Origin: Trichuris trichiura
Taxonomy: Eukaryota > Nematoda > Enoplea > Trichinellida > Trichuridae
NCBI GenBank assembly: GCA_037903355.1
Contig: JBAJFE010000029.1
Location: 1,302,001 to 1,366,000, forward strand
Direction: 5' to 3'
Length of the DNA: 64,000 bases
The notes beneath the pieces were generated by a model that saw only the letters and a program-made list of their open reading frames with translations, was not told where the DNA came from and made no database searches. The position numbers and the translations under genes are program-made. Below, one piece after another: positions 1 through 12,400 of the stretch; the stretch's first letter is position 1, and every line of letters begins with the position of its first letter.

Positions 1-724
1 GCAGGCCTTTGGGATACATCCTGTCTTACCTTCAGCTTAGTTTATCACTCCTTTAAACTGCAGCGGCAAAATCGATTTCGTCTTTGTTAAACATCCCATG
101 CTTAGCCAGTTGTTGAAATGTTGTTTTGCAATTGACGATGTCAGTAAAAAATTCAGGATTGCGTGGGCATTGTTCTGATTAGTGGGTTCCAAGGTGGTGC
201 GCAACTACTTTTTTCCAAAGATTCTGGATAGAGGAGATGCAACTTTTCAAATTAAAGTATGGGGAATCACTAACGACCTTATGTTTTCTGGTAGTAACAT
301 AGTCCCTAAGTGTTCAACGCAATTTTCCAAGTAATCAATGAGCCATTGGAATGCCGCTGGCTTTTCGCTTAGCGTAGCCGACGAAGAGAAATGATGCCTA
401 CACTGGTGCAAAGTACGTTCGGCTTTGTCAAGGCATAATAGAATTTATTAAGTAAAACCTGCGTTTGTTATAGGGTTAAATTTGAAAATGAAGTTAAAAG
501 GTGAATAGCACGGTGCTTGGCGTAATGATTTGCAGCAAAAAAGTCAGCCTGAACTTTGGTAATTTTAGATATATTCTTGTGTACAAGTTTGCCTGGCAAC
601 AGTAAAGAAGCGCTACCATGGCCCATATAATCCTGCTTTTTTGCAAATAATCGCTCAGTTGCTGACAACGCTCCTTTGCCATAAGTATGGGAACATGCGA
701 AGACTTGCTTTTCGCTTCTGGCAG
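1..724. other. No supported gene; probable intron
   Basis: I see no convincing exon in this stretch on either strand. It lies immediately 5' of the first traced RIF1-like exon and is probably an intron of that gene, whose earlier exons lie outside the window. Confidence 0.4.
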
Positions 725-3700
725 CAAACTTTCCGTTGTTGCCCTCTGACTCTGCCTTGCTTAAGACGGCTAAAGTGAGAATTGATCAAGAGAAGTTCCA
801 GCTTGCATTTGTAATGTTTAGAGATGCGTTAGAACGGTCTTCTTCATTGTCATGTCTAAGTGACAGTTCGCCAGAAATAGAGTGGTCAACTTCTGCAACA
901 GGTACTTCCGTGCCTCTTTGTACCTCAAAGAGTCTGAGCCCGGTGGGTAACCGTTGAACATGTATATTTTTGTTCAAGTCTTAAGTTTCATTTGAAATAT
1001 TGTTTGTTCCCATATTTTTGTTGAAACATGATTGCATGCTTGTGATGCTGTCCTTGAATGAGAAAAATGAGGCAGTGAGTTTATCAAAGAAGCCGTCAAA
1101 GAATTGCAAGTACATTTCAGTAAGCAAAGTCGCTTCAATTAATTGCCTGACCTCCCAGCATTGTCACAACGTGCACGTTTCTTATCCTTATAATTGCGCT
1201 AACCTCAGTGTTGCCTCATAGAGTGAAAATGTGCGTTTGAGATATGCGAAAGGTGTGCGTAAGCTTTTGAGAAATACAGCGTCGTAAAAGACGTTTCGGC
1301 TTACTACGGGGAAATTAGGAGACCAAGTATCAGCTGTCATAATTTTCCACTTATTCTGGCATTTTGCATAAAGCAGCCTATTTCTGACAGCTGCTGTACA
1401 AGATGTAGCAATACTTGGGAGAGATGGAGCAGAGGTGTTTTAATAGTTTGTCAAAGATTACACGTTTGTCGCTTTTGTATCGTTTTTTAGCCACTGAATG
1501 GGAACATGACTTGCAATTCTGTTTTATCGAAAAAACGCTTGAAAGATGCTGAAAATGTTTCTACCAAACGCCGATTCGTTGTTTCTGGCCACGCAAATGA
1601 TCATCTTGTTGACACTCGAAGGCAGTTGCTTCCTGGAAAAGATAGCGAAGTGAGTACTCTCTTCATGAGACCATGCATTTGCTTCTCTTTTTTGGTATGC
1701 TTTTCAAAAGCAGTGGTTAAAGGCTAAAAGCTGCAGCCATGCTTGGTCGAATGGAAATGGGATAGTACTAGTTGCTGTCACTAATATGAAGGCAGATTAC
1801 TGCAAGCCATCCTATCCTACGCTAGGATAATCGCTGTTGTATGAATAGCGTTTTATTTTGCAACGTTTTTTAAAATCATTAATGACGTCCTGCTTGCCTG
1901 TCCCGTTAGGTATTATTATTATTATTATTTGCTTTTACATTTGGTCTCACGAAACAAGCCCGTTTCGCGTAAAATAACTCAAATTGCGTGTTTTGCAGGA
2001 TTCTCCAATTTTTATTGCATTGCCTTCACCTGCGAAGTTACCATTGGTAGCTCGAATGCCGCGCATTCCCAATGGGTAGGTTTGTTGGAGAAAAGCAAGT
2101 GACTGCATTCAGTCGTTCCACATTGATTTAGAAGTCCTGCACCACTGTCAACGATATCGCCTAGCAACGAAGGTGAAATGTGTGCTTCTATCTGTTTGTT
2201 ATATTGGAACGCATCTTTCAGACATCTTCGATTCAAATACTATAAGCACAATTAACATTCACGAGACTTCTGAACCTCCGTCGACTGGTATTCGTAGTCT
2301 TCTTTTGGAACGACTGTTTTTTTTCTCATTTAAGGATTTTTAGGGCTGCGGTGTTTCGTAAAGGATGCATGCTTAAAACAGCTCATTTTTATTTAGGGCA
2401 AGATTAATTTACATAACTTTTGGGATCATAGGAGTGTTTCTGTTTTTGCGATCATAAAGAATGCCTACTCTGCTTACGAGACATGTTAATAATATTCGTA
2501 ATGCAATTTTGAGGATGACTGATAACTGAACGTTCCCTAGTTGCGGATGTGTTTTCTTTTACATGAAAGCCTGCGCAGCAACGTAATCATTTCGCACGCA
2601 CATTTTGCTGTACTGGTTCCCGTTTCTTGGACACGATGGCGGTGTCCTGCACATTTGACGTACATTCACGTCATTTAATGTAGCGACCATTTTTCTTCTT
2701 TCAGAACTTGCACCTGTTATAAGGCCACGGCAAGCATTGTTCAACAGTCAGGCAAGTCTGTTAAGGCGATACAAACTCTCCGAATAATTAGGCGTCAGCG
2801 TGTTTCAACTGGTTCGCGTACTATTAGTGAAATTGATTTATTCAAGCGTTTGCAATGTAAGCATCTACGATCTCGCGCAAAATGTCTGACCACTGGGAGA
2901 AGTGAAAGCTCTGTGTTCCATTTTTGACGACTCGTGAGTTTCTGATTACAAGGGGTACTCTTAGAAACTTTGAAAACAGCGTTAAGTGTGAAAGTATGGG
3001 ATTAAAATTTCATAATGTACGTTTTCAGTAATTATTAGCATTTTGCAATAGTTAAGCTTTATGGTGACATGCATGTTTAAAGAATGTTTTAAGATTGTCT
3101 TCAGGTTGAAGATTTCAAGCGTTAGTAAATAGGTCCGAATTAAGTGCGTGCAGTTACGTGTACCTATTCGTACAAATTAGTATCACATGTGATTTCTCGC
3201 GTCGGTCTATAGCGTCCGGTACACACGTGGGTGGATTTAAAAGTTTCACACGCAGATTCGTGTGGATGTAATTCTCATTTTATCTTTGAAGTTTTGTTGC
3301 GGTAGTAGTTCAGTAAATTCCTTACTGGATTTCTGTTCACGCACTTCTGTTTGCTTAGATATCCAAGTTGCTGGCATCCAAAGTAGATTATAGTTCTGTC
3401 ACAATATTTGCAACGATCAAATGGAAGTTATACTTCAGGTGGACGAGTTCCCGAACTTTCCTCGTGTGTTCGTTGGACAAGTTGCTTAGACAGCGAGATA
3501 GAACGGTCATCGCCGTGCTACTCATCGCTTGGGGCAGAGGTAACCAGTGTTTCGGTGGCGGTTAATTTTCTGACATTTTATATTATTGTTTATTTCATTC
3601 TGTTGTTGCGAGCAAAGCCAATAATATTAACGTTGCTTGTTTGGCAGGCAGCGGTAGCCTAAGACTAAGCGAAATTTTTTCAACAAAGTGTTGGTCACTT

Positions 3701-5313
3701 CCACTTTGTTATCTTGAACAGAATACGCTTAAGCCGTTTTCCTGTTGCCTAAAAAATTATTTTGGTTTCACTGCCCTTACCAGAGATTCTTCAGCGATTC
3801 CTTCGCTTTTTGCTAGCACAAAGAGTGACTTGTTTAGACGCCTCGGTTCACGTTCCTGAAATTTAGGCTCCGACTGAGGATGTTTTCTCTAGTTGCAGTG
3901 GCATTGTGACAGAGACGATTAGCCGTACTACTTCAACCACAGAATATCGAAACAGCGATACTGCGGAATCACTTTTTCCGGAATTAATAGACTGCGCAGA
4001 ATCTGTTGATATTCTGGCTCCACTTCTAACCTCAAGCGTTTGGTAGTCGTTAGAGCGCTTTATTGTTGTTGGAAATTGTTTTTTTACTTTCAGCTGTGCT
4101 GGTTTGCGGAAAGTCTTTAACGATTGCAACCTTCATACGATTGGTGACTTCGCGCGGCTATCACGTTATGCGGTGCGAAAGTTCCCTATAAAAGAACCAA
4201 AAGTCTCCTTGGCGAAAAGTGCACTACGCCGTCTACACACGCTCTTAAGTAATGGTTTATTCAAATGCACTGTTTCTTTCGCGCCGTTTTTCCCTTCCCT
4301 TTTGCTTTAGCACTAAGAATTATTTAGTATCAGTAATTGCAGAGCGTCCAATTTGGATTGGCAAGATAGCTATTAATAGTCGGATAAAAAAATGTTAATA
4401 AATTCACTTGTTGTGGTAATTTGACTGAACTTTTCAGATTTTTCCTCAGTCAGTGTGGGTAGTTTGTTAATATGCGTTCATAGTTGACGGACGTTCAGTA
4501 TTGCAGTAGTTTCGCAAAGGATGGGTTCTAAAACTTCTAACAAAAGTGAAGAATTAGCTGTTTCCCTTGTACAGTTAATATGGACTGTCGTAAAAAAAGT
4601 TCATAGGTTAATATGGGCGGTCCTCCAATTGATCAGATTCAGTTCCATATTTCCGGACATTGTTCCTGTTAATAGGCTGATGCCTTAACCAACATTTTCA
4701 AGTTCTTGCGTTCAGTCTACGCAAATGCGTAATCGTTGTTGCCGTTTAGGAGGATAACAAGACATTTAAGCAACAGGAATGGATGGTTTGTGAATGCCAC
4801 GGTGAATAAGAATAGCGTATGTTAATATTAAGTTCTTTTACATAAACAAAGGTGTTTCAATTAACAGTAAAGACGTGTATCTAGTAGTGGCGTGGCCTAT
4901 TAAATGTTAGGTTTTTTTGCTGTCTGATTTCTAGTGGCAAAAATATTGAATTGTGCAAGGATCCGTCCGATGCGATGCCTCGCCATTTGTAAAACACCCT
5001 TGTTCAGGCGGTGGATAGATCTCCTCAAGTTATTGTGTATTTTTTAGCTGCAAAGGTCGTTGGAAAGAGGAGTTCTGAGGTGACGTTAACTGAAGATGCA
5101 CTCGATTTCACGGCAAAGTCAAATGCACCGTTGGTTTTGTCTTCGGAAGCCATTGAAACTTTACGTTGCGCCGTAAAGGACGCTTCAAATATATTGGAAA
5201 ATTGCCAGAGGGAACAGTCAGTCGTAGTGTTACTTACTGTTGCCGAGATGCTGGAATCCTCTGCGAAAGACCTTATTCGTGCTGTGAGGTGTCATTTAGC
5301 TAATCAATCTTAG
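725..5313 (+). CDS. rif1: RIF1-like protein, C-terminal part (5' end outside window)
   Basis: Exons inferred from splice sites and reading phase: 725-942 (tentative), 1491-1649, 1999-2075, 2705-2856, 3439-3539, 3867-4042, 4094-4248 and 5048-5313 (stop TAG), giving about 434 residues. Phases agree at every junction. The two exons at 3867-4248 encode a segment with LIDCAESVDILAP followed by HTIGDFARLSRYAVRKFPIK and EPKV. This is the pattern of the conserved C-terminal region of RIF1 (an 'IGD.a.L...v..lPIk.PKV' helix-hairpin-like block). RIF1 recruits protein phosphatase 1 to chromatin and acts in replication timing and double-strand-break repair. The upstream exons are Ser/Arg-rich and low in complexity, as expected for the disordered part of RIF1. 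I see no textbook RVxF/SILK pair; RRQRVST near 2800 is only a partial match. The HEAT-repeat N-terminus must lie to the left of the window. Exon structure is fairly secure from 1491 on, and identity rests on the one conserved block. Confidence 0.68.
1911..1929. repeat. (ATT)n microsatellite
   Basis: A short run of TAT/ATT triplets inside the intron between the RIF1-like exons ending at 1649 and starting at 1999. Confidence 0.8.
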
Positions 5314-5803
5314 TGTTAAAGTGAATTTTTTTCGAACTTCGTTCTTGTTGTCCGCGATGCGAATTCCTTCAGAGCTTTTGGAGCTGACCGTGCTCGGTTT
5401 TTAAGGTGAACAAAGTAAAGTTAGTGGTGTTAAGTTGTTTAACGTCATTTCTTATGCTACGCCACCGGCGTTTAACTGCCCCTTTCTTTGGCTTCACCGT
5501 TCTTACAGTCGGGGAACTAAGGATGTTCCATGTCGCCTTGAGAATTTTCATTCTGATTGTTTCTTAATGTTTGTTTAGATACTAAGTTTATCGCGACGGT
5601 TGAGATAATGTTGTATATCATGTGGCATACATTCGCTTTTCCAGTTTCTTTGTTTTAGAAAAATATTTTGTAGACTTCATGATTGTTTTCAGTGCGGGTG
5701 ATGTAGGCGAAGTGATCCCAATTGTTTCCAAATAGGTTGATTGCAGTGAATACAATAAGTTATTGTGTGCGTTGTAATTAAATCAATTCAATCCAATTTT
5801 CAG

Positions 5804-6233
5804 AGCCATAAAAATGAACTACGCCGGAGTCCTGCTGAAAACCGTCAGGAACTCGCCATTCCTTTTACGAAAGCAAGGCGTCAGAGGATAAAGTAAGTTT
5901 CATTAGTGGGCGAGAGTACGCGCTTGTTGCATTAGTCCCATGTAAAGTGGAACAGAAGAGGAATCAGCCAGGCAATAAGTCCCGCCGGCTTGGCACCGCT
6001 CAGAAATGCGTTGTCCAACCGTATTAACAATTATTTTTCAGCGGAGCAGAGAAGTGGGCGTTGAAAAGCTTCCGCTCACTCACTGGAATGTCCTCGCACG
6101 GAGATGGAACAGTTGTGGTGGCTTTTTGCGCCTTACGCTTTGTAAGCGCACTTCATTGTAAACCGTTCTTAGAGGTAGGCAACAGGCCTCTTTTTTTTTA
6201 CTGTAGCCGAACATCGTTTTAAGAGACGTCTAG
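5804..6233 (+). other. Unassigned short exon chain after the RIF1-like stop
   Basis: Three segments have matching splice sites and phases: 5804-5892 (acceptor TTTTCAG, donor GTAAGT), 6042-6141 (acceptor TTTTTCAG, donor GTAAGC) and 6207-6233 (acceptor ACTGTAG, ending in TAG). Read together they give about 71 residues, starting SHKNELRRSPAENRQELAI and ending PNIVLRDV, with no stop inside. No start codon is evident in this frame. A second frame of the first segment begins ATG AAC TAC and reads 25 codons to a TAA just before the donor. The chain could be an alternative 3' tail of the RIF1-like gene, a small independent gene or non-coding exons. I do not recognise the peptide. Confidence 0.3.
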
Positions 6234-6350
6234 CGCGCACTTATTGATCAAACCTTTTAAAATGTCCTATCATTCTTTTAAAAAGCCCTGTCAGTGCTAT
6301 CGGTGGATTAACTAAAAGAAACAAAACGCATTTTTAACAAACGTGTTCAT

Positions 6351-6356
6351 TTTATT
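6351..6356 (-). terminator. Poly(A) signal of the ABCA transporter gene
   Basis: On the minus strand this reads AATAAA, 57 bases downstream of the transporter's stop codon at 6413. The spacing suits a short 3' UTR. Confidence 0.55.
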
Positions 6357-6412
6357 AGATGGTGGCAGAGAAAAAAGAATAACAAATGAAAAAGAAGACT
6401 TATTCCGCTGTT

Positions 6413-9400
6413 TTACACATTACTTCGTGTCACTTGAACAAAAATATCGTCCAAGGAGTTCTGATTCAGAGAACACGTTTCCACCTTAAAGTGACGTTTG
6501 ACGTTGATCGCACAGTCAATAGCTTCAGATAAAGCAGTTCGTCTTTTGGATAGTTGAAACTTTGCCATAGTCAGATTCCTGTCCGTAAGATAGCAGCCGG
6601 GAAGTTTGCCCAAAACGTAAGAGATCATCTCATCCACTTGACTACTTTGGCAGTTTTGTAATTTTATCATCATTCGGTGACCCTGTCCAAACCTAAATAT
6701 AAAAGAACAACACTGCAATTGGAAGATATAGTTTCAGAAAACTAGAACCTTACCTCGAAAACGGTCAGCAGCGCAACTACGCACATAAATATTATTGCTT
6801 AAATTACGCGACGTCATCATTAACAAAGAGATCAGTTAGTTTATTTTATTCTGAAATTTTCGCGGGATTTTTAACCCGTTATTCATTAAAACGTTTAATC
6901 CAAAAAAACGTTATACGAACCGAAACCTGACGGGTCAAGATAGAGCTGACGACAGTAGGTCTCTGCCAAAGTTGGTCGGATGGGGCGGCTTGCAACCATA
7001 AAGACCGACCCGACGGGCGGTACAATTTACGCTGATGACGGGTCAAGCGAAGACCCGAAAGCTTCGTATAACGTTTTTTTTGGATTAAACGTTTTAATGA
7101 ATAACGGGTTAAAACTCCCGCGACAATTTCAGAATAAAATATAAAAAACCCGTTACGAAGAAAAAAGAAAACAGTTAGTTTATTGCGATTTTACGCGTAA
7201 CTCATAAAACACAAAGCCACTTTGAGTGTTTTAATTAATAAAATATTACATATAAAATATACCCAGAAGTGGCCAAGAAACAGGAATCAGAACATGAACC
7301 AGCGATTCCCGAAGAGCTGGCACCATTCCCTCAAGGGGATGCTGAACAAGAGCATTGCTAGAAAGAAACTTCAGCAAGGAAGATTACGGTGAAGGCCCAG
7401 GGACGAGATAAAAAAATTACCCGTCTCTCCTTCCTCACCCATCCTTTTCTTCGCGCTATTTTTCTGTTCTGCTCATGGACTCGATGTTTGTCAAGCTCAG
7501 TCCCTATCACCCATACTCTGATTGGACAACTCAACGTGAGCTGCTTTCCGACGCTTGATTCAGGTGAGCAAAAAATGAGCGGGAAGAGGTGAAACAGCGA
7601 TATATGTGCGAGGTTTTCCCTGACGTCTAGAGTGCGACATCGCCTCCTGGAGTTTGAAATCATCCTTTGTGAATCACTGGTGGTGTTGGGTGTTTAATCA
7701 CGGACATTGCCGTCGATTAATAGCTACTGACCGTGCAACCGAAGCATCAGGAATACTGACAAAATGTTACGAAACACTGAGCGCTTGGATAAATAGGCCT
7801 TATTAGAATATATTGCCTCAGACCATTAAAAAATGAATAACTTTCCTCCCTCTTTTGCTTTCTCTCTCTCTCTCTCCGTTCAGTGACGTACGTTGCCAGA
7901 TGGACTTTTAGGCGGGGAAAATTAATCGATCATAAGCTGCTTCAGGAGTGGAAACCAACAGGTACCACGGAGACGCTGGCTTGATGTAGGTATAGCAATG
8001 CGAAAAAACGTATTCCAATACCTGTTTTTCAAAGCTTGGATTGTGTCCAGACAAAAGAATTTTCCACTCATCAAAATACCAACACGATTGCATAAAATTT
8101 CGCATTCTTCCATGCTAAAAAACGGTAGCCGCAAATGTGTAATACTCTTTCAGGTGCTTACTTGTTAGATGTAAATAGCACTGCTGCCCCAGACGCAACG
8201 ATATCCAAAATCGTATTCCAAAGCAGACGTTTACCCTTGACGTCCATACCGGCTGTTGGCTCATCGAACAGAATTAAAGATGGGTCGCCAATTAAGCTAA
8301 CAGCCGCAGAAAGTCTGCGCTTGAAACCACCGGAGTACGTTTTAACTTGTTTGTCAGCAACTTCAGTTAATCCTAAGCGTCGTATACAAGCGCTTACTAC
8401 CTGCAAATCAAGCGATAATAATTCTCAACTTTCCGGGAGCGTCACACATTTTGCCGATCTCTCTTTTCTATGCCGCGTATACCTGCGTACAGAGAAAGCG
8501 TTTCTTTTGCAGTAAGATGAACATTCAGTGCATCGAACTGAGGGCAATACCCAATTGGCGACTGGAGTCCACTGGACTGTCCGCTGAAACATTCACAAAG
8601 TCTGTTGAACTGGTGACTTACGAAAGCTTGGCCAGTTGAACATTTAACGGGTAGTACTTCCTCAACAACATTATGAGGTCAGTCTTTTTTCATAAAACCT
8701 TATGAGTAATAATAAATCAATATTAATTTAAATGAAGTTTCCTGCTTAGAGGAGCTTACTGCTGTGATTACGACGAAAAGCATGTAAGAAGACAAAAACT
8801 CAATGCAAGTGAACAAGTACTGAGCTCTTTGAATTATCTGATTCTATTTTTAGCATCAGTGTGAGTTATTGCCGCCGCCGCTATACCCTGTTAGGTTCTC
8901 TCCCGAAGAAGGGACGCGCGATCTGCTGAAAGAGCTAGATTTAACATTTTAAAATAAAAATAGTGAAAGCATTGCCAAACGCAAAAACTATTATTACTAT
9001 ATTTGTCGAATGCATTTCTTTTCACGGTTCGTATTCAGCATTCGTTTTGCTTGATTATAGACAGCGTCTACGGCAGCAACACAGATCAGTTGCAGAATGA
9101 ACCAGGATTTTAAACTCGCCTGTTATAAAATAGCCAGTGCTTGTAACGTTGTGAAACGTTCAGCAAATTCTTACTGTCAACAGATCAAGTTAGAATTTTT
9201 GGTGCGCTTCGGTGCTGTTGCTCGTAGTGATAGCTGAAGCACGATGCGCGACCAACAGATAGAACAAAAACAAAAGCATAATTGGTAAGCCTGTTAAATG
9301 TAACTTAACTCTGTGTAAGAACTACGATTAGGTCCAGCGGAAACACGCTAGATTTCCCCAGTGATTTCTTTGTTCGCTTTGAAGCACAATACCAGAGCAT

Positions 9401-12400
9401 AAGCCTGAACGTATCAGGTTAATGCTTCAAATGTGCGTACAGTATTCTTTAAGCTTTTACCAATCACCCTGCATTCATTAATCAACGTAATTGGTTTTCC
9501 ATACTTCCTTTAGGGCAATTTAATAACTGGAAAAAGACCAACGCGTTTTCGAACAGTGACTTTGCACCGAATTATTATCGAAAGCTTCCACTGAAATAGT
9601 AGAGCTACTTACGTTTCAAAGCGAAGGAGCACGCTACCCTTGGACTTCTTAATTTCGCCAGTAATCATTTTGAATATGGTAGTTTTTCCTGCTCCATTTG
9701 GGCCAAGGAGACCAAGACACTCGCCTCGCTGCACTTCAAAACAAATTCCATCAACCGCAACAATCCGTCCCCTGCGGAAACATTTAGAATAATGCTGAAA
9801 ACGGGAACAATATTGATATTTTATCGATTAAACTAAGATGACGATATGGAAAAGAATTTCAAGCCAAAATTTTTTTCTCACCTTTGATAAATTGAGCACC
9901 TTTAGCATGACTTCTTCTTCCTCTGGTTTAGGCAAAACCTTTTCTTTCTCCGTAGGAGAACTTTCATTCGTTTCACGTGAGGAACGCTGCTGCCCAAGTG
10001 ACCGTTTGAAGAGCAACCTAAGCAAAAAAACCAAACCGATTTTGTGTTCATGTGCAACTGGTCGCAACAACTGTTGAGCGCCAGGAGTTGTTAATTTGCT
10101 AATCATACCACACACAAACATACAACTTGGAGCTTCCCTAACAGTGGTGATATTCTTTGAGTCATTCATAGATTGAAAATACACTTGCTCAAAGATCAAC
10201 CCACTGTACTGCGCATTCTAACGGGGATATACCTTGTTACTCAAAGAATGAGCTTATGTTGATTTGTTACCAAGTAGCTGGCATAGAAACGTTCTCTACT
10301 AGTGAATCTCAAGGGAACGATATCACCCCCTCCTCCTCAGGTAGGGGCAATGTCAGGTAGCAAAACGGCATATCTTCCTTTCGCCGTAGGACTGAAAGAA
10401 AATGCGAAAAGCATAGCACATGGCCAGTGACTCTGCTGAAATTCTGTCGAGAAGAGTGTCGGGAAGCTCCATTCCCGTTCCTCCCAATTTTTTCCCTGTG
10501 ATGGAAAATAGCGTCAACCAACCAGCTGGCGGCATACAGGCCAATCAAAATCAGGGGGATGACTGCGAGCTCAGAGATATGAAAGTGGGCAAGAGAAACC
10601 CTGAGATCGAGAAACATTGCTCTAGGTTAGCAATTTTGCGGAAATACAAAAGTCTTACCGAGCCTTATACCGGTCACCACGATGCTCGATGACCAACAGA
10701 AGCAGGATTGAGGCAACACCTTCGATAAGCATAATAACAATTGGTCTTCCCAGGATGTCCCAGTCTAGTAGATTCCTATCTACGCAGCAATAACAACAAA
10801 GTAGTCACTGACGATGATTACATACAATTAATGCTTACCAGCAGCTGATGGAAAGTCGTATAAATTGTTAAGTATTCTAATTTCATTCCAACTATACATA
10901 ATAGAATATTGGGGAAGAAATTGAAATGAGATTTTCATTATGTTGCTTATGTCATGCAATTCCTGCGAAGCAATGAATAGAGATAAATCAAATGAACAAA
11001 GAACAATTTGCCTGATTCTCTTCGCTGAGTAGTTCGAACGCGGTTGCTAATGCCGAGGAAACAGAACCAATGAAAAATCCACCTAATGCACATACCATGA
11101 ACGCAACGGCTGGGGATTTGAAAAATTTCGACAAAAGATAAATTGAAGGCACAGTACACACTCTACAATTTCTCATTGTTATTGATCTGGCAGTAGTTCA
11201 ACAACTTGATTTACCCAAACGTAAAAAACAAGACCACGAGCGTCATGGCTGAACTCCAGTTTCCAATATATTGCTCTTGTTTGAATATAACCAGTACGAG
11301 AATAATAAAAATAATCGTCAGTATATAGAGAAGCTGAAACACACCGTTAGGTGAAACGTAAATGGCAAGTCTGTCTGTACCAGATCAAATAGTAAGTTTA
11401 CAATCCAGTAAAGCCACCGCCGCAATCCTGAGACAAAAAGTAACTGTTGCATACCAGATGACTTGTCTTCAACCACTGAGAAACAAACAGTGGAAGTGCA
11501 CAAACAGAGTGAAAACAGGACAGCTAGGCAAAGAGCCATTTCAAATGCAATAGCATCCCTAAAGGCAACAATCAGATATGGCAACTCACGTTCTGCCTAG
11601 CTAACTTGTTTATTAATTCATCAAGGAAAAAGTGAAAAGACAAAATTTAGTACTACTTCTTTGTTCGTACGACATATTACGCGCAGTCCACTGAGATGGT
11701 AACGGTGCTCATTTTCCAAAGCGAAAACAATAAAGCTACAGAAAGTGAAGAGCCTCATTAAATGGGTTGTACGGAAAGCATTACATGGCAAAGTTTGCTA
11801 TGCCATAAAACTCAAGCTTCCGTTAATTAATTTTACGACTAAAATAACGTTTACTCACCGTTGGACCGCTACGTCCAAAATCTGCGGCATTGGATGATTA
11901 ATTACACTGATGCCGTAATCGCTTGGTACGCCGTCAAATGGCAGAACTGCGTGCAAGCGGGCATTCGACAACGCCATCATGTATGCAGGCAGAGCTGCCC
12001 AACCTTGGTTGTTAAACCAAATCTAAAAGATAGATGAAGGCGTGAAATTTCAATCCAGTTGAATACCTTGTAATTTTGCTTGGGTCTCATGTCAGTTAGA
12101 ATATTTTGCACTGACTCCGTGCTAAACGATGGCAACACTACATTTGGGTGCAACGCTTTCAGATCAAGTTCCATGTTTGTGAGAAAAGACGAGGATGCTG
12201 CTTGAAGTAATGCCAACGTGCTATGCAACTTAGTTGAATTCAACTCAACGTAAGGTTCAGGTGGGGATGCAACAGAAAAGCCTCCATACCTGAAGGTAAG
12301 ACTCAGTTACTTCCAGGGAGATGCTCAAGAAAATAGAGTTGCATAAGTAGACAGAAAAACCTGGAGAAGTAAGCAAGCAGCACAGTAAATGAACTATTGT

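Larger units (their letters stand above)
6413..10017 (-). other. ABCA gene: NBD2 and C-terminal exons
   Basis: Exons: 10017-9882, 9794-9613, 8583-8448, 8400-8162, 8114-8022, 6692-6413. Motifs: [18 protein letters not shown] (Walker A), [19 protein letters not shown] (Q-loop), [16 protein letters not shown] (signature) and [13 protein letters not shown] (Walker B; ABCA proteins usually have GMDP). The segment that is normally 'TSHSMEECE' reads TSNNMEECE here, so the switch histidine is Asn. The C-terminal exon has [13 protein letters not shown] and LDDIFVQV, matching the usual ABCA tail. The 1.3-kb last intron contains a MITE-like repeat. Confidence 0.95.
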
